Shown one piece after another: positions 21,801-27,978 of a DNA stretch of 64,000 nucleotides. Made by a program: the position numbers and the translations under genes. Origin of the DNA: Micromonospora_G sp044901685 (lineage in GTDB: Bacteria > Actinomycetota > Actinomycetes > Mycobacteriales > Micromonosporaceae). Positions within the stretch are counted from its first letter, which is position 1. Each line of letters begins with the position of its first letter. The notes beneath the pieces are model-generated. The model saw only the letters and a program-made list of their open reading frames with translations, was not told the DNA's origin and ran no database searches. The stretch is from the NCBI RefSeq assembly GCF_044901685.1, contig NZ_JBJDPS010000016.1:1-64000 (forward strand), written 5' to 3'.

Positions 21801-24800
21801 ACCTCTACAACATCTGCCTCGTCCTGCGCCTCACCGGCGACCTGGATCCGGAGCTCCTGCGCACCGCCCTGGCCGATGTCGTCGCCCGGCACGAGAGCCT
21901 GCGCACCACGTTCCCCCTGGTCGACGACGAACCGAGCCAGCACGTCCTGTCCACCGGCGAGGCGGCCGTGGACCTGCCCGTCACCGCGGTCACCCAGGAG
22001 GAACTGGCCGAACGGCTCGACGCGCTCGCCTCCCACTCCTTCGACCTGGCCGCGGAACCGCCCCTCAGGACCGCGCTGTTCTCGCTGCGCCCCGGCGCGT
22101 GGGTGTTCTCACTGACCGTCCACCACATCGCGGCCGACGGCTGGTCGATGGGCCCGCTCTGGCGGGACCTGTCGCACGCGTACCGGGCACGCGCCGCCGG
22201 GCGGGCCCCGGAGTGGGAGCCGCTGCCCGTGCAGTACGCCGACCACACCCTGTGGCAGCGGGACTTCCTCGGCGACGTGAACGACCCCGACAGCGTGCTC
22301 GCCACCCAGGTCGCCCACTGGAAGGACCGGCTCCGCGGCGCGCCCCAGGAACTCGCCCTCCCCGTCGACCGGCCCCGACCGGCGGTCTCCGACCATCGGG
22401 CCGGACTGGTTCCGCTGCACATCCCGGCGCCCCTGCACGCACGGCTGGCCGAACTGGCGCTCGGACAGGGCGTCACCATGTTCATGCTGCTGCACGCGGC
22501 GGTCGCGGTCCTGCTGTCCAAGAGCGGCGCCGGCCGGGACATCGTCATGGGCAGCCCCGTCGCCGGACGCACGGACCAGGCCCTGGACGACCTCGTCGGC
22601 TTCTTCGCGGGCACCCTCGTGCTGCGCACCGACCTGTCGGGCGACCCCGACTTCCTCGAACTGCTCGACCGGGTGCGCACGGCCTGTCTGGACGCCTTCG
22701 AGCACCAGGACGTGCCCTTCGAACGCTTGGTGGAGGACCTGGCCCCGGCCCGCTCCATGGCCCGCAACCCGCTGTTCCAGGTGATGCTCGCCGTACAGAA
22801 CAACCACCGGGGCACACTCAGCCTGTCCGGCGTACAGGTGGACGAGGAAGCGGCCGGGAGCCTGACGGCCCGTTTCGACCTGGATTTCGAGATCCGGGAG
22901 AGCTTCGACGAGACCGGCGCGCCCGCGGGACTCGACGGAGAGGTCGTCTTCGCGGCCGAACTGTTCGACCGCTCCACCGTGGAGACGCTGGCGGCCCGGC
23001 TCGTGCGGGTCCTGGAAACGGTGGCCGCCGACCCCACCCTGCCGGTGGCCCGAGTCGACCTGCTCGACGACGCCGAACGGCTACGCGTCCTTCGGGAGTG
23101 GAACGACACCGCCGGCCCCCGCCCCGACGACACCCTCGCCGGGCTCTTCGGCCGGCAGGCCGCCCGCACCCCCGACTCCGTCGCCCTGGTCCACGACGGC
23201 GCCGAGGTGACCTACGCCGAACTCGACGAGCGCTCCGACCGCCTCGCCCGGCACCTGATCAGCCTCGGCGCCGAGCCGGAAGCCCTGGTCGGCGTGGCCC
23301 TCGACCGGTCGGTGGAACAGATCGTCGCGCTCCTGGCCGTCGTCAAGACCGGCGCCGCTTACCTCCCCGTCGACCCCGGCCAGCCGCGGCGGCGCACCGA
23401 CCTCGTCCTCACCGACGCCTCCCCGGTCCTCGTCCTGAGCACCGCGCGGACCACCGCGCGGCTCGGCGGCGCGGACGCGGCGACGCGGGCCCGGTGGATC
23501 GACCTCGACGGACCCGCGACCGACGGCCTCCGCAGCGCGCAGGCACCCGGAGCGGTGACCGACGCCGAACGCGCGACGCCGCTGCGCCCGCACCACCCTG
23601 CGTACGTCATGTACACCTCCGGCTCCACCGGCACCCCGAAGGGCGTCTCCGTCCCGCACCACGGCGTGGTCAACCAACTGGCCTGGATGCAGCGGGAGTA
23701 CCGCCTCGAACCCACCGACCGGATGCTCCAGCGGGCGTCGTTCGGATTCGACGCCTCCGTATGGGAGATCTTCTGGCCGCTGCTGAACGGCGCCGCGGTG
23801 GTCCTGAGCGGCCCCGGTGCGCACGCGGACCCCGTCCACCTCGCCGAACTCGTCGACCGGGAGCGGGTGACCGTCGCCCAGTTCGTCCCCTCCGTGCTGC
23901 GGGCGCTCCTCGACAGCGGCGCCGCTGAACGGTGCGCCGGCCTGCGGACCGTCCTCTGCCTCGGCGAAGTGCTCCCGGCCGCCGTGCGCGACCGCTTCCG
24001 CGAGACCCTCGGCGTACCGCTGCACAACCTCTACGGCCCCACCGAGGCGTCCGTCGCCGTCACCGCCTGGCCGTGCGACGAAAACCCGGACGGCGAGACC
24101 GTGCCGATCGGCCGCCCGCTGAGCAACACCAGGGCGTACGTCCTCGACGACGGCCTGCTGCCCGTTCCCCCGGGCACGCCCGGCGAGCTGTACGTCGCCG
24201 GCGACGGCCTCGCCCGCGGCTACCTCGGCCGGCCGGTGCTCACCTCCGAGCGCTTCGTGGCCTGCCCGTTCGGACCGGCGGGGACACGGATGTACCGCAC
24301 CGGCGACATCGTGCGGTGGACGGTCGGCGGCCACCTGGAATTCCTCGGCCGCGCCGACGACCAGGTGAAGATACGCGGCTTCCGCATCGAACCGGGCGAG
24401 ATCGAGGCAACCCTGGCCGGACACCCGAAGGTCGCGCAGGCGGCCGTCGTCACGCGCGACGGCCCCGGCGGCGAACCCGCCCTCGCCGGCTATCTCGTCG
24501 CCGTCCCCGGCGCCGCCGACGACGGGGCGGCGGCCCTGGTGGGGCAGGTCAGGGAGTACCTGGCCGACCGGCTCCCGGAACACCTCGTGCCGCCCGCGCT
24601 GGTACCACTGGACACCCTGCCGCTCACCCCCAACGGCAAGCTGGACCGCGCCGCCCTGCCCGCCCCCGACCACACCGCCCTCGGCGACGGCGGCCGGAGC
24701 CCCGCCACGCTCCGCGAACAACTGCTGTGCTCCGTCTTCGAGCAGGTCCTCGGCGTCGCGCCCGTCGGCGTCGACGCGAGCTTCTTCGAGCTCGGCGGCC

Positions 24801-25642
24801 ACTCCCTGCTCGCCGTACGGCTCGTCAACCGCATCAGGGCCGTCATCGGCGCCGACGTCCCCGTCCGTTCCGTGTTCGAGGCCCCGACCGTCGCCGGCCT
24901 GCTCGCCTGGATCGCCCGCGAGGGACGGCAGGGCGCCACCGACGTCCTCGTGCCCATGCGGTCCTCCGGCGGGCGGCCCCCGCTCTTCTGCGCGCACACC
25001 GTCCTGGGCCTCGGTTGGGAGTACGGCTGGCTCGCCGACGCCGCACCCGGGGAACAGCCGCTCTACGCCCTGCGCCCCCGCGGCATGGACACCGGCGCGG
25101 ACGAACTGCCCGAGTCGCTGTCCCGGATGGCGGCCGACTACGTCGCGCAGATCCGCGCCGTGCAGCCCACCGGCCCCTACCACCTGCTCGGCTGGTCCTT
25201 CGGCGGCAACGTCGTCCAGGAGATGGCGGCCCAGCTCCAGGACGCGGGGGAGGAGGTGGCCGCCCTGATCCTCCTGGACGCCAGCCCGGTGGACGGCCCC
25301 GCCACCGCCGAGCAGCGGGCGGGGTTCGCCGCACAGGAGGAGGCGGTGGCCGGCGCGCTCACCGGCGAGGAGCACGAGGCCTACCTGCGCATCGTCCGCA
25401 ACAACACCCGCCTCCTCCTGGCCCACCGGACCCGCAGGACATCCGGAACCCTGCTGCTGATCTCCGCCGACTCCGAGGCGAAGGCCGCACTGTGGCGGCC
25501 GTTCGTCTCCGGCGGGGTACGGGAGCACACACTCGACTGCGCCCACCGCGAAATGCTCCTGAACCCGGACGTCGTCCGGCGGATCTGGGACATCGCCGCG
25601 GGCGAACTGCGACAGACCGACACCCGCCCGGAACCGGCGTGA
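6842..25642 (+). CDS. Six-module non-ribosomal peptide synthetase with terminal thioesterase; module 3 lacks its A domain
   Basis: 6266 residues; start GTG 6842, five bases after GAGGAG (a GTG at 6836 overlaps that site). Order: C1-A1-T1 / C2-A2-T2 / C3-(A remnant)-T3 / C4-A4-T4 / C5-A5-T5 / C6-A6-T6-TE. Carrier serines: 1032, 2142, 2781, 3838, 4911, 5988; thioesterase Ser6119 in GWSFGG. C1, C3-C6 carry HHxxxDG; C2 (about 1090-1520) instead reads HHITQDH and starts YPLGPLQEGLFF. Codes read by eye against PheA: A1 DFWSVGMVHK, a clear threonine code; A4 DGVHLGSVIK, sharing six positions with a hydroxyphenylglycine code, so arylglycine (Dpg) is likely; A5 DSFLLGGTYK, valine-like, weak; A2 DVWQLAAVIK and A6 DAWQLLLVAK unassigned. 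Module 3 keeps only about 80 residues (2660-2740) of A-domain debris. A5 has QAKIGG where the others have Q-V-K-(I/L)-R-G. No epimerisation domain is present. N-terminal C1 presumably accepts the polyketide acyl chain. Confidence 0.97.
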   Translation: MIPASYAQRRLWLVDRLEGPSALYTVPLVLRLSGRPDVSALRAALRDVVTRHEALRTRFPQFDGEPVQEIVPAAALDGLLTVDEVRADDLEAEIGRTARHVFDLTAAIPFHARLLTVDERTSALVVALHHIAADGWSAAPLWRDLSAAYAARLTGTEPALVPLPVQYADYTVWQRELLGDSDDPGSLLSEQLAYWRKALAGAPQELALPVDRPRPAVSAHDGGTVRLAVPADLHARLAEFAQAQNATMFMVWHAVVAVLLSKLGAGHDIPVGSPFAGRDEADLEDLVGFFVNTLVLRTDLTGDPAFTEVVRRVRGAAVDAMNHQDVPFERLVEELAPSRSLTRHPLFQVNLTLHNTPRVPVDLPGLAAVAGFAELPLVKYDLDLQVLEHFDERGRPTGQHVELHYSADLFDRATAQALADRLLRVMRQAVRTPHLQLHAFDVLSPAEHEALLAAAGDTAPPPPAATLPDLFAARAAAHPGAPAVTHDADGLTYARLDAESNRLARHLVACGAGPETLVAVSLDRSPGLVVALLAVLKAGAAYLPADPAYPAARIDALLTDAAPALLLTTAVTAAHAVGAPGLRRVLLDDGDVRTTVAALDPGPLVQDERRAPLHPDHPAYVIHTSGSTGTPKGVVVAHAQATALLRAAADRYGFGTDDVWTWFHSYAFDFSVWELWGALLTGGRLVVVGHDTSRSPADFHGLLVREGVTVLSQTPSAFHQLARADARQDAAALDARLRLVVFGGETLDPARLRDWHARHGADGPSLVNMYGITETTVHVTHLDLAPGTGDAPGPHGGSPVGRPLDHTRVHVLDDALRPVPPGVPGEMYVTGTGLARGYLDRPATTAARFVACPFEPGTRMYRTGDRACRAADGTLTHLGRTDDQVKLRGFRIEPGEVEAALLGHPPVAEAVVVIRTGTPGDRHLVGYVVPSDPDGATGDKGAELARRAREHAAAVLPAHMVPSACVAVDRLPLTDNGKLDRAALPAPDREDTVDGRPPATAREEILCAAFANVLGLPEVGADDDFFALGGHSMLAVRLLDDLRGQGVSVDMRTLFTAPTPARLAAAAGPEPVLVPGGGVPPGATRLTPGMVPLAGLSEDELRTLTDALPDGAAGVADIYPLGPLQEGLFFHHRLHAEAAPGNGALSTAATGTGTRSGDGDPYVVRYVLRFGTAQLLDSFLAALSQVIDRHDVLRTSLAWTDLPHPVQVVHRHAELPVTETDLGDAPDPVEHLLAHDDEPLDLRRAPLMDARTATEPGTGRRLLAVRMHHITQDHTTLDLVLREATALLAGRGDDLPAPHPYRAFVGQALLSTPAEEHEAYFGRLLGDVTEPTAPFGVWEVRGDGADVTERRTVLGEPVAARLREQARRAGVSAATVLHVVWSRVLAAVSGRDDVVFGTLLLGRMQAGYGAGDVPGLFINTLPVRVRTACTDVAGALDDMHHQLAELMVHEHASLAAAQRAGGVRASAPLFTAVLNYRHNATAGPGTVLPPGTEILAFRERTNYPLLVSVDDDGRTLAFDVQAAAPVDPDLVTRLLHATTERVVDALEQARDTPLSDLDVLPAAERHRILTEWNDTGRPGAAGVLTDVLDDRAAATPHAPALIHDRGGPSRDAVSPPDADHGVPRHLDYAELDARANRLARHLIGHGVGPEDRVLILMDRSPDLVVALLAVLKAGAAYVPVDPDQPAGRIAHLCADAAPAAVLTGTAHAEDVPASAPAAIVVDDPAVRSAVAAHAPGPVTQEERTSPLRPAHPAYVIYTSGSTGAPKGVVVPHSGAVNLLAFRWPGLTAESRLLQFASIGFDVATWEILTALAAGACLVTAPAVRLLPGAGLEDLVERQAVTHLQLPPTVLGMVERDHRLSSVQTLLVAGEALGRTLVDRWGADRWFGNAYGPTEITVIAAADGPLCPGDAPTIGRPLPGVRLYVLDARLRPVPDGVDGDLYVAGAGVARGYLGRPGLSAERFVADPHGAAGTRMYRTGDTVRRTAGGRLLYVGRTDDQVKIRGFRIEPGEIETRLAAHEAVDHAVVVARDDIPGAHGEKRLVAYVVPARPAAAQPDMLRAYLAAGLPGHLVPAAFVTLDRLPLSVNGKLDRSALPTPDPTTGTGVARPTGTYDELLCTAFAHVLGVPRIGVDDDFFALGGHSLLAVRLIARVRAVLGVEIPVHAVFEAPTPARLAARLAGAAGVGVRPGVWVGVRPERLPLSYAQRRLWFVDRLEGASALYNIPLVVRLSGLVDVPALRAALGDVVVRHEALRTRFPQVEGEPYQEVVPAGEARVELPVVPVVPGELESSVDAACAYVFDLAGELPVRATLLSIDEESSVLVLVVHHIAGDGWSLAPLWRDLTTAYTAHRCGTAPRLAPLSAQYADYTLWQRDLLGDADDPGSVLAEQVAYWRGALDGIPEELCLPTDRPRPSVESHRGAAVPVLVSAELHARMAELARAEGVTMFMVWQAAVAVLLSRLGAGEDIPLGSPVAGRTDESLEGLVGFFVNTLVLRTDLSGDPTFTDVLARVRRGALGALHHQDVPFERLVEELAPPRSIGRHPLFQTVLEVQSTPLLVPELDRAEAEVLPYTARDAKFDLDLQVAERFDAEGRPTGMEGELVYAADLFDHSTAETLTTRLLRVLDAVAADPGRPVHTVDVLDGAERERLVGEWSRRQPEITGPDARVFVLDDRLMPVPPGVVGLLHTTCDQAADDAVACPFTEEESVMRPTGAHARWDDEGCVHIVTPGAGTAPETDAEPPAAPARRGTGLREELLCSVFAQVLGVPEVGTDDDFFALGGHSLQAVRLVSRIRAVLGVELRVRDLFETPSAAGLAARLAGAAGVGVRPGVWVGVRPERLPLSYAQRRLWFVDRLEGASALYNIPLVVRLSGLVDVPALRAALGDVVVRHEALRTRFPQVEGEPYQEVVPAGEARVELPVVPVVPGELESSVDAACAYVFDLAGELPVRATLLSIDEESSVLVLVVHHIAGDGWSLAPLWRDLTTAYTAHRSGRTPEFPPLPVQYADYALWQQRLFGDENDSDSRLTAQVEHWRTALDGVPHEIALPFDRPRPGKPGRGGGWADIHVPAELHARMAELARAEGVTMFMVWQAAVAVLLSRLGAGEDIPLGSPVAGRTDESLEDLVGFFLNTLVLRTDLSGDPSFTEVLARVRATALDALDHQDIPFDRLVEKLAPARYTDRVPFFQVLVAVQNMPQAHVALPGLEVAAGPGKPTTAKVDLDVQVVELHDEEGAPSGMTGGLTYATDLFDHSTAETLVARLLRVLEAATADPARHVSRIDVFDSAERRRLLTESSGARSDTLALTVPELFTVRASRAPKAVALDTGAGPVTYGDLEARSNRLAHHLMDLGVGPETVVAVVMDRSPDVVTTLLAILKAGGAYLTLDPAQPGTRTAEMAARAGAELCLADGRYAEAARGLFATVVVADGSDDAWADRPAVAVGGRSLPDQLAYVMFTSGSTGEPKGIGTTHRDIVDLAGDRCWQFSGAARGMFAAPHTFDGSTVEVWVRLLTGGSLIVTPPGRTDAARLRSLVADHGLTHAHLTAGLFRVIAEEDPAAFTGVHDVLTGADIVPREAVRRVLEAAPGIVVRSSYGPTESTVIATQIPLTDPEALGDVVSIGRPMDNTGVYVLDDSLAPVPAGVAGEAYIAGAGLARGYVGRAALTAERFVACPFDAPGARMYRTGDIVRRRADGALEFVSRADDQVKIRGFRVEPGEVEKLLAGHPAVAQAVVTVREDTPGDKRLVAHVTPAPGHTLPDVREFVAGRLPEYLVPDAVVVLERLPLTANGKVDRAALPAPESVSAGVVRRPPSLREELLCSVFAQVLGVPRVGVDDDFFALGGHSLLAVRLISRIRSVLGAEIPVQAVFETSTVAGLAAAVGDVGATGTLRPVLASGPRPRRVPLSYAQRRLWFVDRLEAAGPLYNIPLALRLTGTLDTGALRAAWTDLLTRHESLRTRFLHADGDPYQDIVPLDDFPAYFAVEAVGREDLDARITEAAVHVFDLTAGPPVRATLLHVDGPDTGEAVLVVVTHHIVADGWSMVPMLRDLSTAYTARRTGHAPGWEPLPVQYADHSLWQRELLGDGDDPDSVLGRQAAFWRDALSGSPEELTLPTDRPRPAVASREGGWVPMAAPAGLHARLTELAVAKGATTFMVWQAALAVLLSRLGAGRDIPIGSPVAGRTDEAADDLVGFFVNTLVLRTDLSGDPTFTEVLARVRRFALGALGHQDVPFERLVEELAPTRSRSRHPLFQVLLAVQNVPSASVDLPGLEVEALPTELGRAKFDLDLHVAERFDDEGRPAGIDGGITYASDLFDRTTVESLVERLLLVLHAVVADPAARVRDIALLDPAENHRVLTEWNSTERAAPADTVPGHFRSQAARTPHTAAIVADGTRMTYAELDAASDRLAQYLTRHDAGPGRLVAVAMERSPETIVALLAVLKTGGAYLPVDVGYPAARIRLMLRDAAPVAVLTTTGIEERLPGTGEDPPRIVLDDPRTREAVAAEDAVPPATPPHLDSAAYTIYTSGSTGTPKGVVATHRAVDRLVRPADYADVRAGDVVSHLGSVSFDSTTFDVWATLLNGATLAVGPAGSPSVAGIRDFLDRHGVSVALLPTGLLHQVIDLDVEALRGVRSVLTGGEALSVEHCRTLLDTLPGTRLMNGYGPTESVTYTHTHPVTREDVDSGRAIPLGRPLARTRAYVLDPALRPVPVGVPGELYISGDGLARGYTNRPGPTAERFTACPFEDGGARMYRTGDLVRWRADGVLEFVGRADDQAKIGGFRVEPGEVEAAVSAHPDVAQAVVVVREDTSGDKRLAAYAAPADPTVNGQELAHRIREFVAERLPDHLVPPYVTVLDRLPLTPNGKVDRAGLPTPDPMAAVSVGRGPASPYEELLGVVFADVLRLPRVGVDDDFFALGGHSLLAVRLVSRIRAVLGAETSVATVFEHPTVSGLARQLTRDGGRARPVVVPMPRPPVLPVSYGQSRLWFVDRIEGPNHLYNICLVLRLTGDLDPELLRTALADVVARHESLRTTFPLVDDEPSQHVLSTGEAAVDLPVTAVTQEELAERLDALASHSFDLAAEPPLRTALFSLRPGAWVFSLTVHHIAADGWSMGPLWRDLSHAYRARAAGRAPEWEPLPVQYADHTLWQRDFLGDVNDPDSVLATQVAHWKDRLRGAPQELALPVDRPRPAVSDHRAGLVPLHIPAPLHARLAELALGQGVTMFMLLHAAVAVLLSKSGAGRDIVMGSPVAGRTDQALDDLVGFFAGTLVLRTDLSGDPDFLELLDRVRTACLDAFEHQDVPFERLVEDLAPARSMARNPLFQVMLAVQNNHRGTLSLSGVQVDEEAAGSLTARFDLDFEIRESFDETGAPAGLDGEVVFAAELFDRSTVETLAARLVRVLETVAADPTLPVARVDLLDDAERLRVLREWNDTAGPRPDDTLAGLFGRQAARTPDSVALVHDGAEVTYAELDERSDRLARHLISLGAEPEALVGVALDRSVEQIVALLAVVKTGAAYLPVDPGQPRRRTDLVLTDASPVLVLSTARTTARLGGADAATRARWIDLDGPATDGLRSAQAPGAVTDAERATPLRPHHPAYVMYTSGSTGTPKGVSVPHHGVVNQLAWMQREYRLEPTDRMLQRASFGFDASVWEIFWPLLNGAAVVLSGPGAHADPVHLAELVDRERVTVAQFVPSVLRALLDSGAAERCAGLRTVLCLGEVLPAAVRDRFRETLGVPLHNLYGPTEASVAVTAWPCDENPDGETVPIGRPLSNTRAYVLDDGLLPVPPGTPGELYVAGDGLARGYLGRPVLTSERFVACPFGPAGTRMYRTGDIVRWTVGGHLEFLGRADDQVKIRGFRIEPGEIEATLAGHPKVAQAAVVTRDGPGGEPALAGYLVAVPGAADDGAAALVGQVREYLADRLPEHLVPPALVPLDTLPLTPNGKLDRAALPAPDHTALGDGGRSPATLREQLLCSVFEQVLGVAPVGVDASFFELGGHSLLAVRLVNRIRAVIGADVPVRSVFEAPTVAGLLAWIAREGRQGATDVLVPMRSSGGRPPLFCAHTVLGLGWEYGWLADAAPGEQPLYALRPRGMDTGADELPESLSRMAADYVAQIRAVQPTGPYHLLGWSFGGNVVQEMAAQLQDAGEEVAALILLDASPVDGPATAEQRAGFAAQEEAVAGALTGEEHEAYLRIVRNNTRLLLAHRTRRTSGTLLLISADSEAKAALWRPFVSGGVREHTLDCAHREMLLNPDVVRRIWDIAAGELRQTDTRPEPA
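13359..13892. repeat. 534-bp intragenic direct repeat, copy 1 (N-terminal half of C3)
   Basis: Matches copy 2 at 15276-15809 with a single visible difference (GAGCTG versus GAACTG), at an offset of 1917 bp, exactly 639 codons. It covers the end of T2, the T-C linker and the first half of condensation domain 3, including HHIAGDG. A second similar block (about 14124-14283 with 16041-16200) has the same offset. The first part of the repeat uses TTG, GTG and CGT codons unlike the rest of the gene. Confidence 0.97.
15276..15809. repeat. 534-bp intragenic direct repeat, copy 2 (N-terminal half of C4)
   Basis: Second copy of the block at 13359-13892, covering the end of T3 and the first half of condensation domain 4. 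Its unusual codon choice is shared with copy 1, while sequence just outside the block diverges sharply, as expected after recent duplication or gene conversion. Confidence 0.97.
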
Positions 25643-25680
25643 CCCCGGACCGGCCGACAGCAAGCCACTGCGAGACGAGG

Positions 25681-26898
25681 ATGGCCGTGGGCGAGCCCCT
25701 GTACACCGTCACCACCATGCCGACGCAACGCCGGCCCGACCGGCCCTTCGACCCACCGGCCGAACTGCTCGAAGCCCGCCGCCACGGCCCCATCAGCCGC
25801 TACGTCTTCCCCGGCGGCGTGGACGGCTGGCTGGTCACCGGATACGACCTCGTCAGGTCCGTGCTGGCCGACCGGCGCTTCAGCTCCCGCTGGGAGCTCC
25901 TGCGCCACCCGACCGTCGACCACGGCGACGTCGAGCTCGAACCGGCACCCCCGGGCGAGTTCCTCTTCATGGACGAACCCCGCCACAGCCGCTACCGCAA
26001 GCCCCTGATGGGCAAGTTCACCGTGCGGCGCATGCGGTTGCTCACCGAACGCGTCGAGGAGATCACCGCCGCACACCTCGACGCCATGGAACTGGCCGGC
26101 GGGCCCACCGACCTGGTGACCGCGTACGCCAAACCCATCCCCGCCGTCACCATCTGCGAACTGCTGGGTGTCCCGCACGAGGAACGCGCGGCGTTCCAGA
26201 AGCAGGTGGACGCCTTCCGGGACCTGGAGTCCGACCGCGACGACCTCATCGCCGCCTACCACGCCACCCGCACCCACCTCGGCGCTCTGGTGACCGCCAA
26301 ACGCGCCCGTCCCACCGACGACGTGCTCAGCGAACTCACCGAAGGCGACCTCACCGACGAGGAACTGGTCGGCATGTCGCTCTTCCTGCTCGCCGCCGGA
26401 CTGGACACCACGATGCACATGATCGGTCTCGGCACCTTCGCGCTGCTGCGCCACCCCGAGCAGTTCGCCGCCCTGCGCGCCGACCCCGCACTCACCGACC
26501 CGGCCGTCGAAGAACTGCTGCGCTACCTGAGCGTCGGCAAGACCTTCATGCGGACGGCGCTGGAGGACGTGGACCTCGGCGGCCACACCGTCAGGGCCGG
26601 AACCTCGCTGATCCTGTCCTACAACACCGCCAACCGCGACCCCGACCGGTTCACCGACCCCCACGTCCTCGACCTGCGGCGCCAGGAGGGCGCCCACATC
26701 GCCTTCGGGCACGGCATCCACCAGTGTCTGGGCCAGCAACTGGCCCGCGTCCAGATGAAGGTGGCGTTCCCCGCCCTGGCGAACCGCTTCCCCACCCTCC
26801 GCCTCGCCGTGCCCGCCGAAGAGATCGCCCTGCGCCCCGAGGCGGAGATCGCGGACGTCTACGGCGTGAAGAGCCTCCCGGTCACCTGGGACGCGTAA
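25681..26898 (+). CDS. Cytochrome P450
   Basis: About 405 residues, normal for a soluble bacterial class I P450. Visible: I-helix AGLDTT (about 238-243), the ExxR motif in EELLRYL, and the haem loop FGHGIHQCLG with Cys349 as thiolate ligand. It probably hydroxylates or oxidises the peptide or polyketide part, using cellular ferredoxin; no ferredoxin gene is next to it. The gene directly follows the NRPS. ATG 25681 is my choice; GTG 25639, overlapping the NRPS stop as GTGA, would add 14 residues and would fit the overlap style of this operon, so the start is uncertain. Confidence 0.95.
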   Translation: MAVGEPLYTVTTMPTQRRPDRPFDPPAELLEARRHGPISRYVFPGGVDGWLVTGYDLVRSVLADRRFSSRWELLRHPTVDHGDVELEPAPPGEFLFMDEPRHSRYRKPLMGKFTVRRMRLLTERVEEITAAHLDAMELAGGPTDLVTAYAKPIPAVTICELLGVPHEERAAFQKQVDAFRDLESDRDDLIAAYHATRTHLGALVTAKRARPTDDVLSELTEGDLTDEELVGMSLFLLAAGLDTTMHMIGLGTFALLRHPEQFAALRADPALTDPAVEELLRYLSVGKTFMRTALEDVDLGGHTVRAGTSLILSYNTANRDPDRFTDPHVLDLRRQEGAHIAFGHGIHQCLGQQLARVQMKVAFPALANRFPTLRLAVPAEEIALRPEAEIADVYGVKSLPVTWDA

Positions 26899-26987
26899 CT
26901 GTGGCGAACGTGGATGCCGTGCGAAGGCCCCCACGGCAGATTGTGACCGAAACCGCCGCCTCTCCGTTCCCTGTGAGGGATGTCGCC

Positions 26988-27917
26988 ATGGCCGAACAGA
27001 CTCTGACCCCAGCGCCGCGCCGGTACAGGTCGCCGCAACAGGACAGCGCACGCTGGGACGACTTCCCGCTGCGCGAGGGCGACATCGTCGTCAGCAGCCC
27101 GGCGAAGTCCGGCACGACCTGGGTGCAGATGATCTGCGCACTGCTCGTGTTCCAGACCCCCGAACTCCCCGAGCCGCTGTCGACGCTGTCGCCGTGGCTG
27201 GACCAGCTCTTCACCCCGCAGGACCAGATGTACGCGCAGCTCGCCGCGCAGGAGCACCGGCGCGTCCTCAAGACGCACGTCCCGCTCGACGGGCTCCCGC
27301 TCGATCCGCGCGTCAGCTACATCGTCGTAGCCCGGCACCCGCTCGACCGTGCCCTGTCCATGTACCACCAGGCCTCCAACGTCCGCGCCGAGTGGCTGCA
27401 CGCCTTCAACAGCGAGGACTCCCCGGAGTACGAGGGACCGGCGTCCCTCACGCTTCCGCCGGCCCGCGAGTACCTGCTCAACTGGTGCCGCGCCGGCGAG
27501 TCGGACGCCTGGGAACAGGACGTGGCCGCCGCCGAGCTCCACCACCCGCTCGACGCCTGGACCCGGCGGGAGGAGCCGAACGTCCGACTGATGCACTACG
27601 ACGACCTGTGCACCGACCTCGACGGCCAGCTGGCGGAGCTGGCCGAGTGGCTGGGCATCACCGTGGACGAGGCCGTCCGGCCGGAGTTGGTGCGCGCGGC
27701 GACCTTCGACGAGATGAAGGGCCGGGCCGCCCGGCTGGCGCCGGACAAGGAGATCCTCGCGGACCCCGTGAAGTTCTTCCGGGCCGGACGCTCCGGGGGC
27801 GCCCGCGACGTCCTCACCGAGGCGGACCTCGACGCCTACCACGAGCGCGTCGGCGCCCTCGCCCCGAAGCCGTTCCTGGACTGGCTGCACGGCGGAACGG
27901 CGGGCGCCCGGCCCTGA
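26988..27917 (+). CDS. PAPS-dependent sulfotransferase
   Basis: 309-residue cytosolic sulfotransferase-fold protein that transfers sulfate from PAPS to a hydroxyl or phenol. The 5'-phosphosulfate loop is SPAKSGTTW (Lys40), the 3'-phosphate site is the ARHPLDRALSMYH segment, and the C-terminal RAGRSGG stands where the family has the second PAPS loop. Start ATG 26988 follows GAGGGA. It sits between the P450 and the 2-oxoglutarate oxygenase, so a tailoring role on the cluster product is likely; aryl glycine phenols or polyketide hydroxyls are the obvious acceptors. Substrate cannot be read from sequence. Confidence 0.92.
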   Translation: MAEQTLTPAPRRYRSPQQDSARWDDFPLREGDIVVSSPAKSGTTWVQMICALLVFQTPELPEPLSTLSPWLDQLFTPQDQMYAQLAAQEHRRVLKTHVPLDGLPLDPRVSYIVVARHPLDRALSMYHQASNVRAEWLHAFNSEDSPEYEGPASLTLPPAREYLLNWCRAGESDAWEQDVAAAELHHPLDAWTRREEPNVRLMHYDDLCTDLDGQLAELAEWLGITVDEAVRPELVRAATFDEMKGRAARLAPDKEILADPVKFFRAGRSGGARDVLTEADLDAYHERVGALAPKPFLDWLHGGTAGARP

Positions 27918-27978
27918 CCCCCGCACGGCTGCCCGCCGACGCGTCGCCCCGCCCCCGCGCCTCGAAGGAGACCCCGCT

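Noticed and set aside
11600..24650. Substrate assignment for A2 and A6
   Set aside because: The by-eye codes DVWQLAAVIK and DAWQLLLVAK match no code I know well enough.
6704..26906. 12-bp match CGTAACTGTGGC at 6704-6715 and 26895-26906
   Set aside because: Many chance 12-mers are expected in 64 kb, and one copy overlaps the P450 stop codon.
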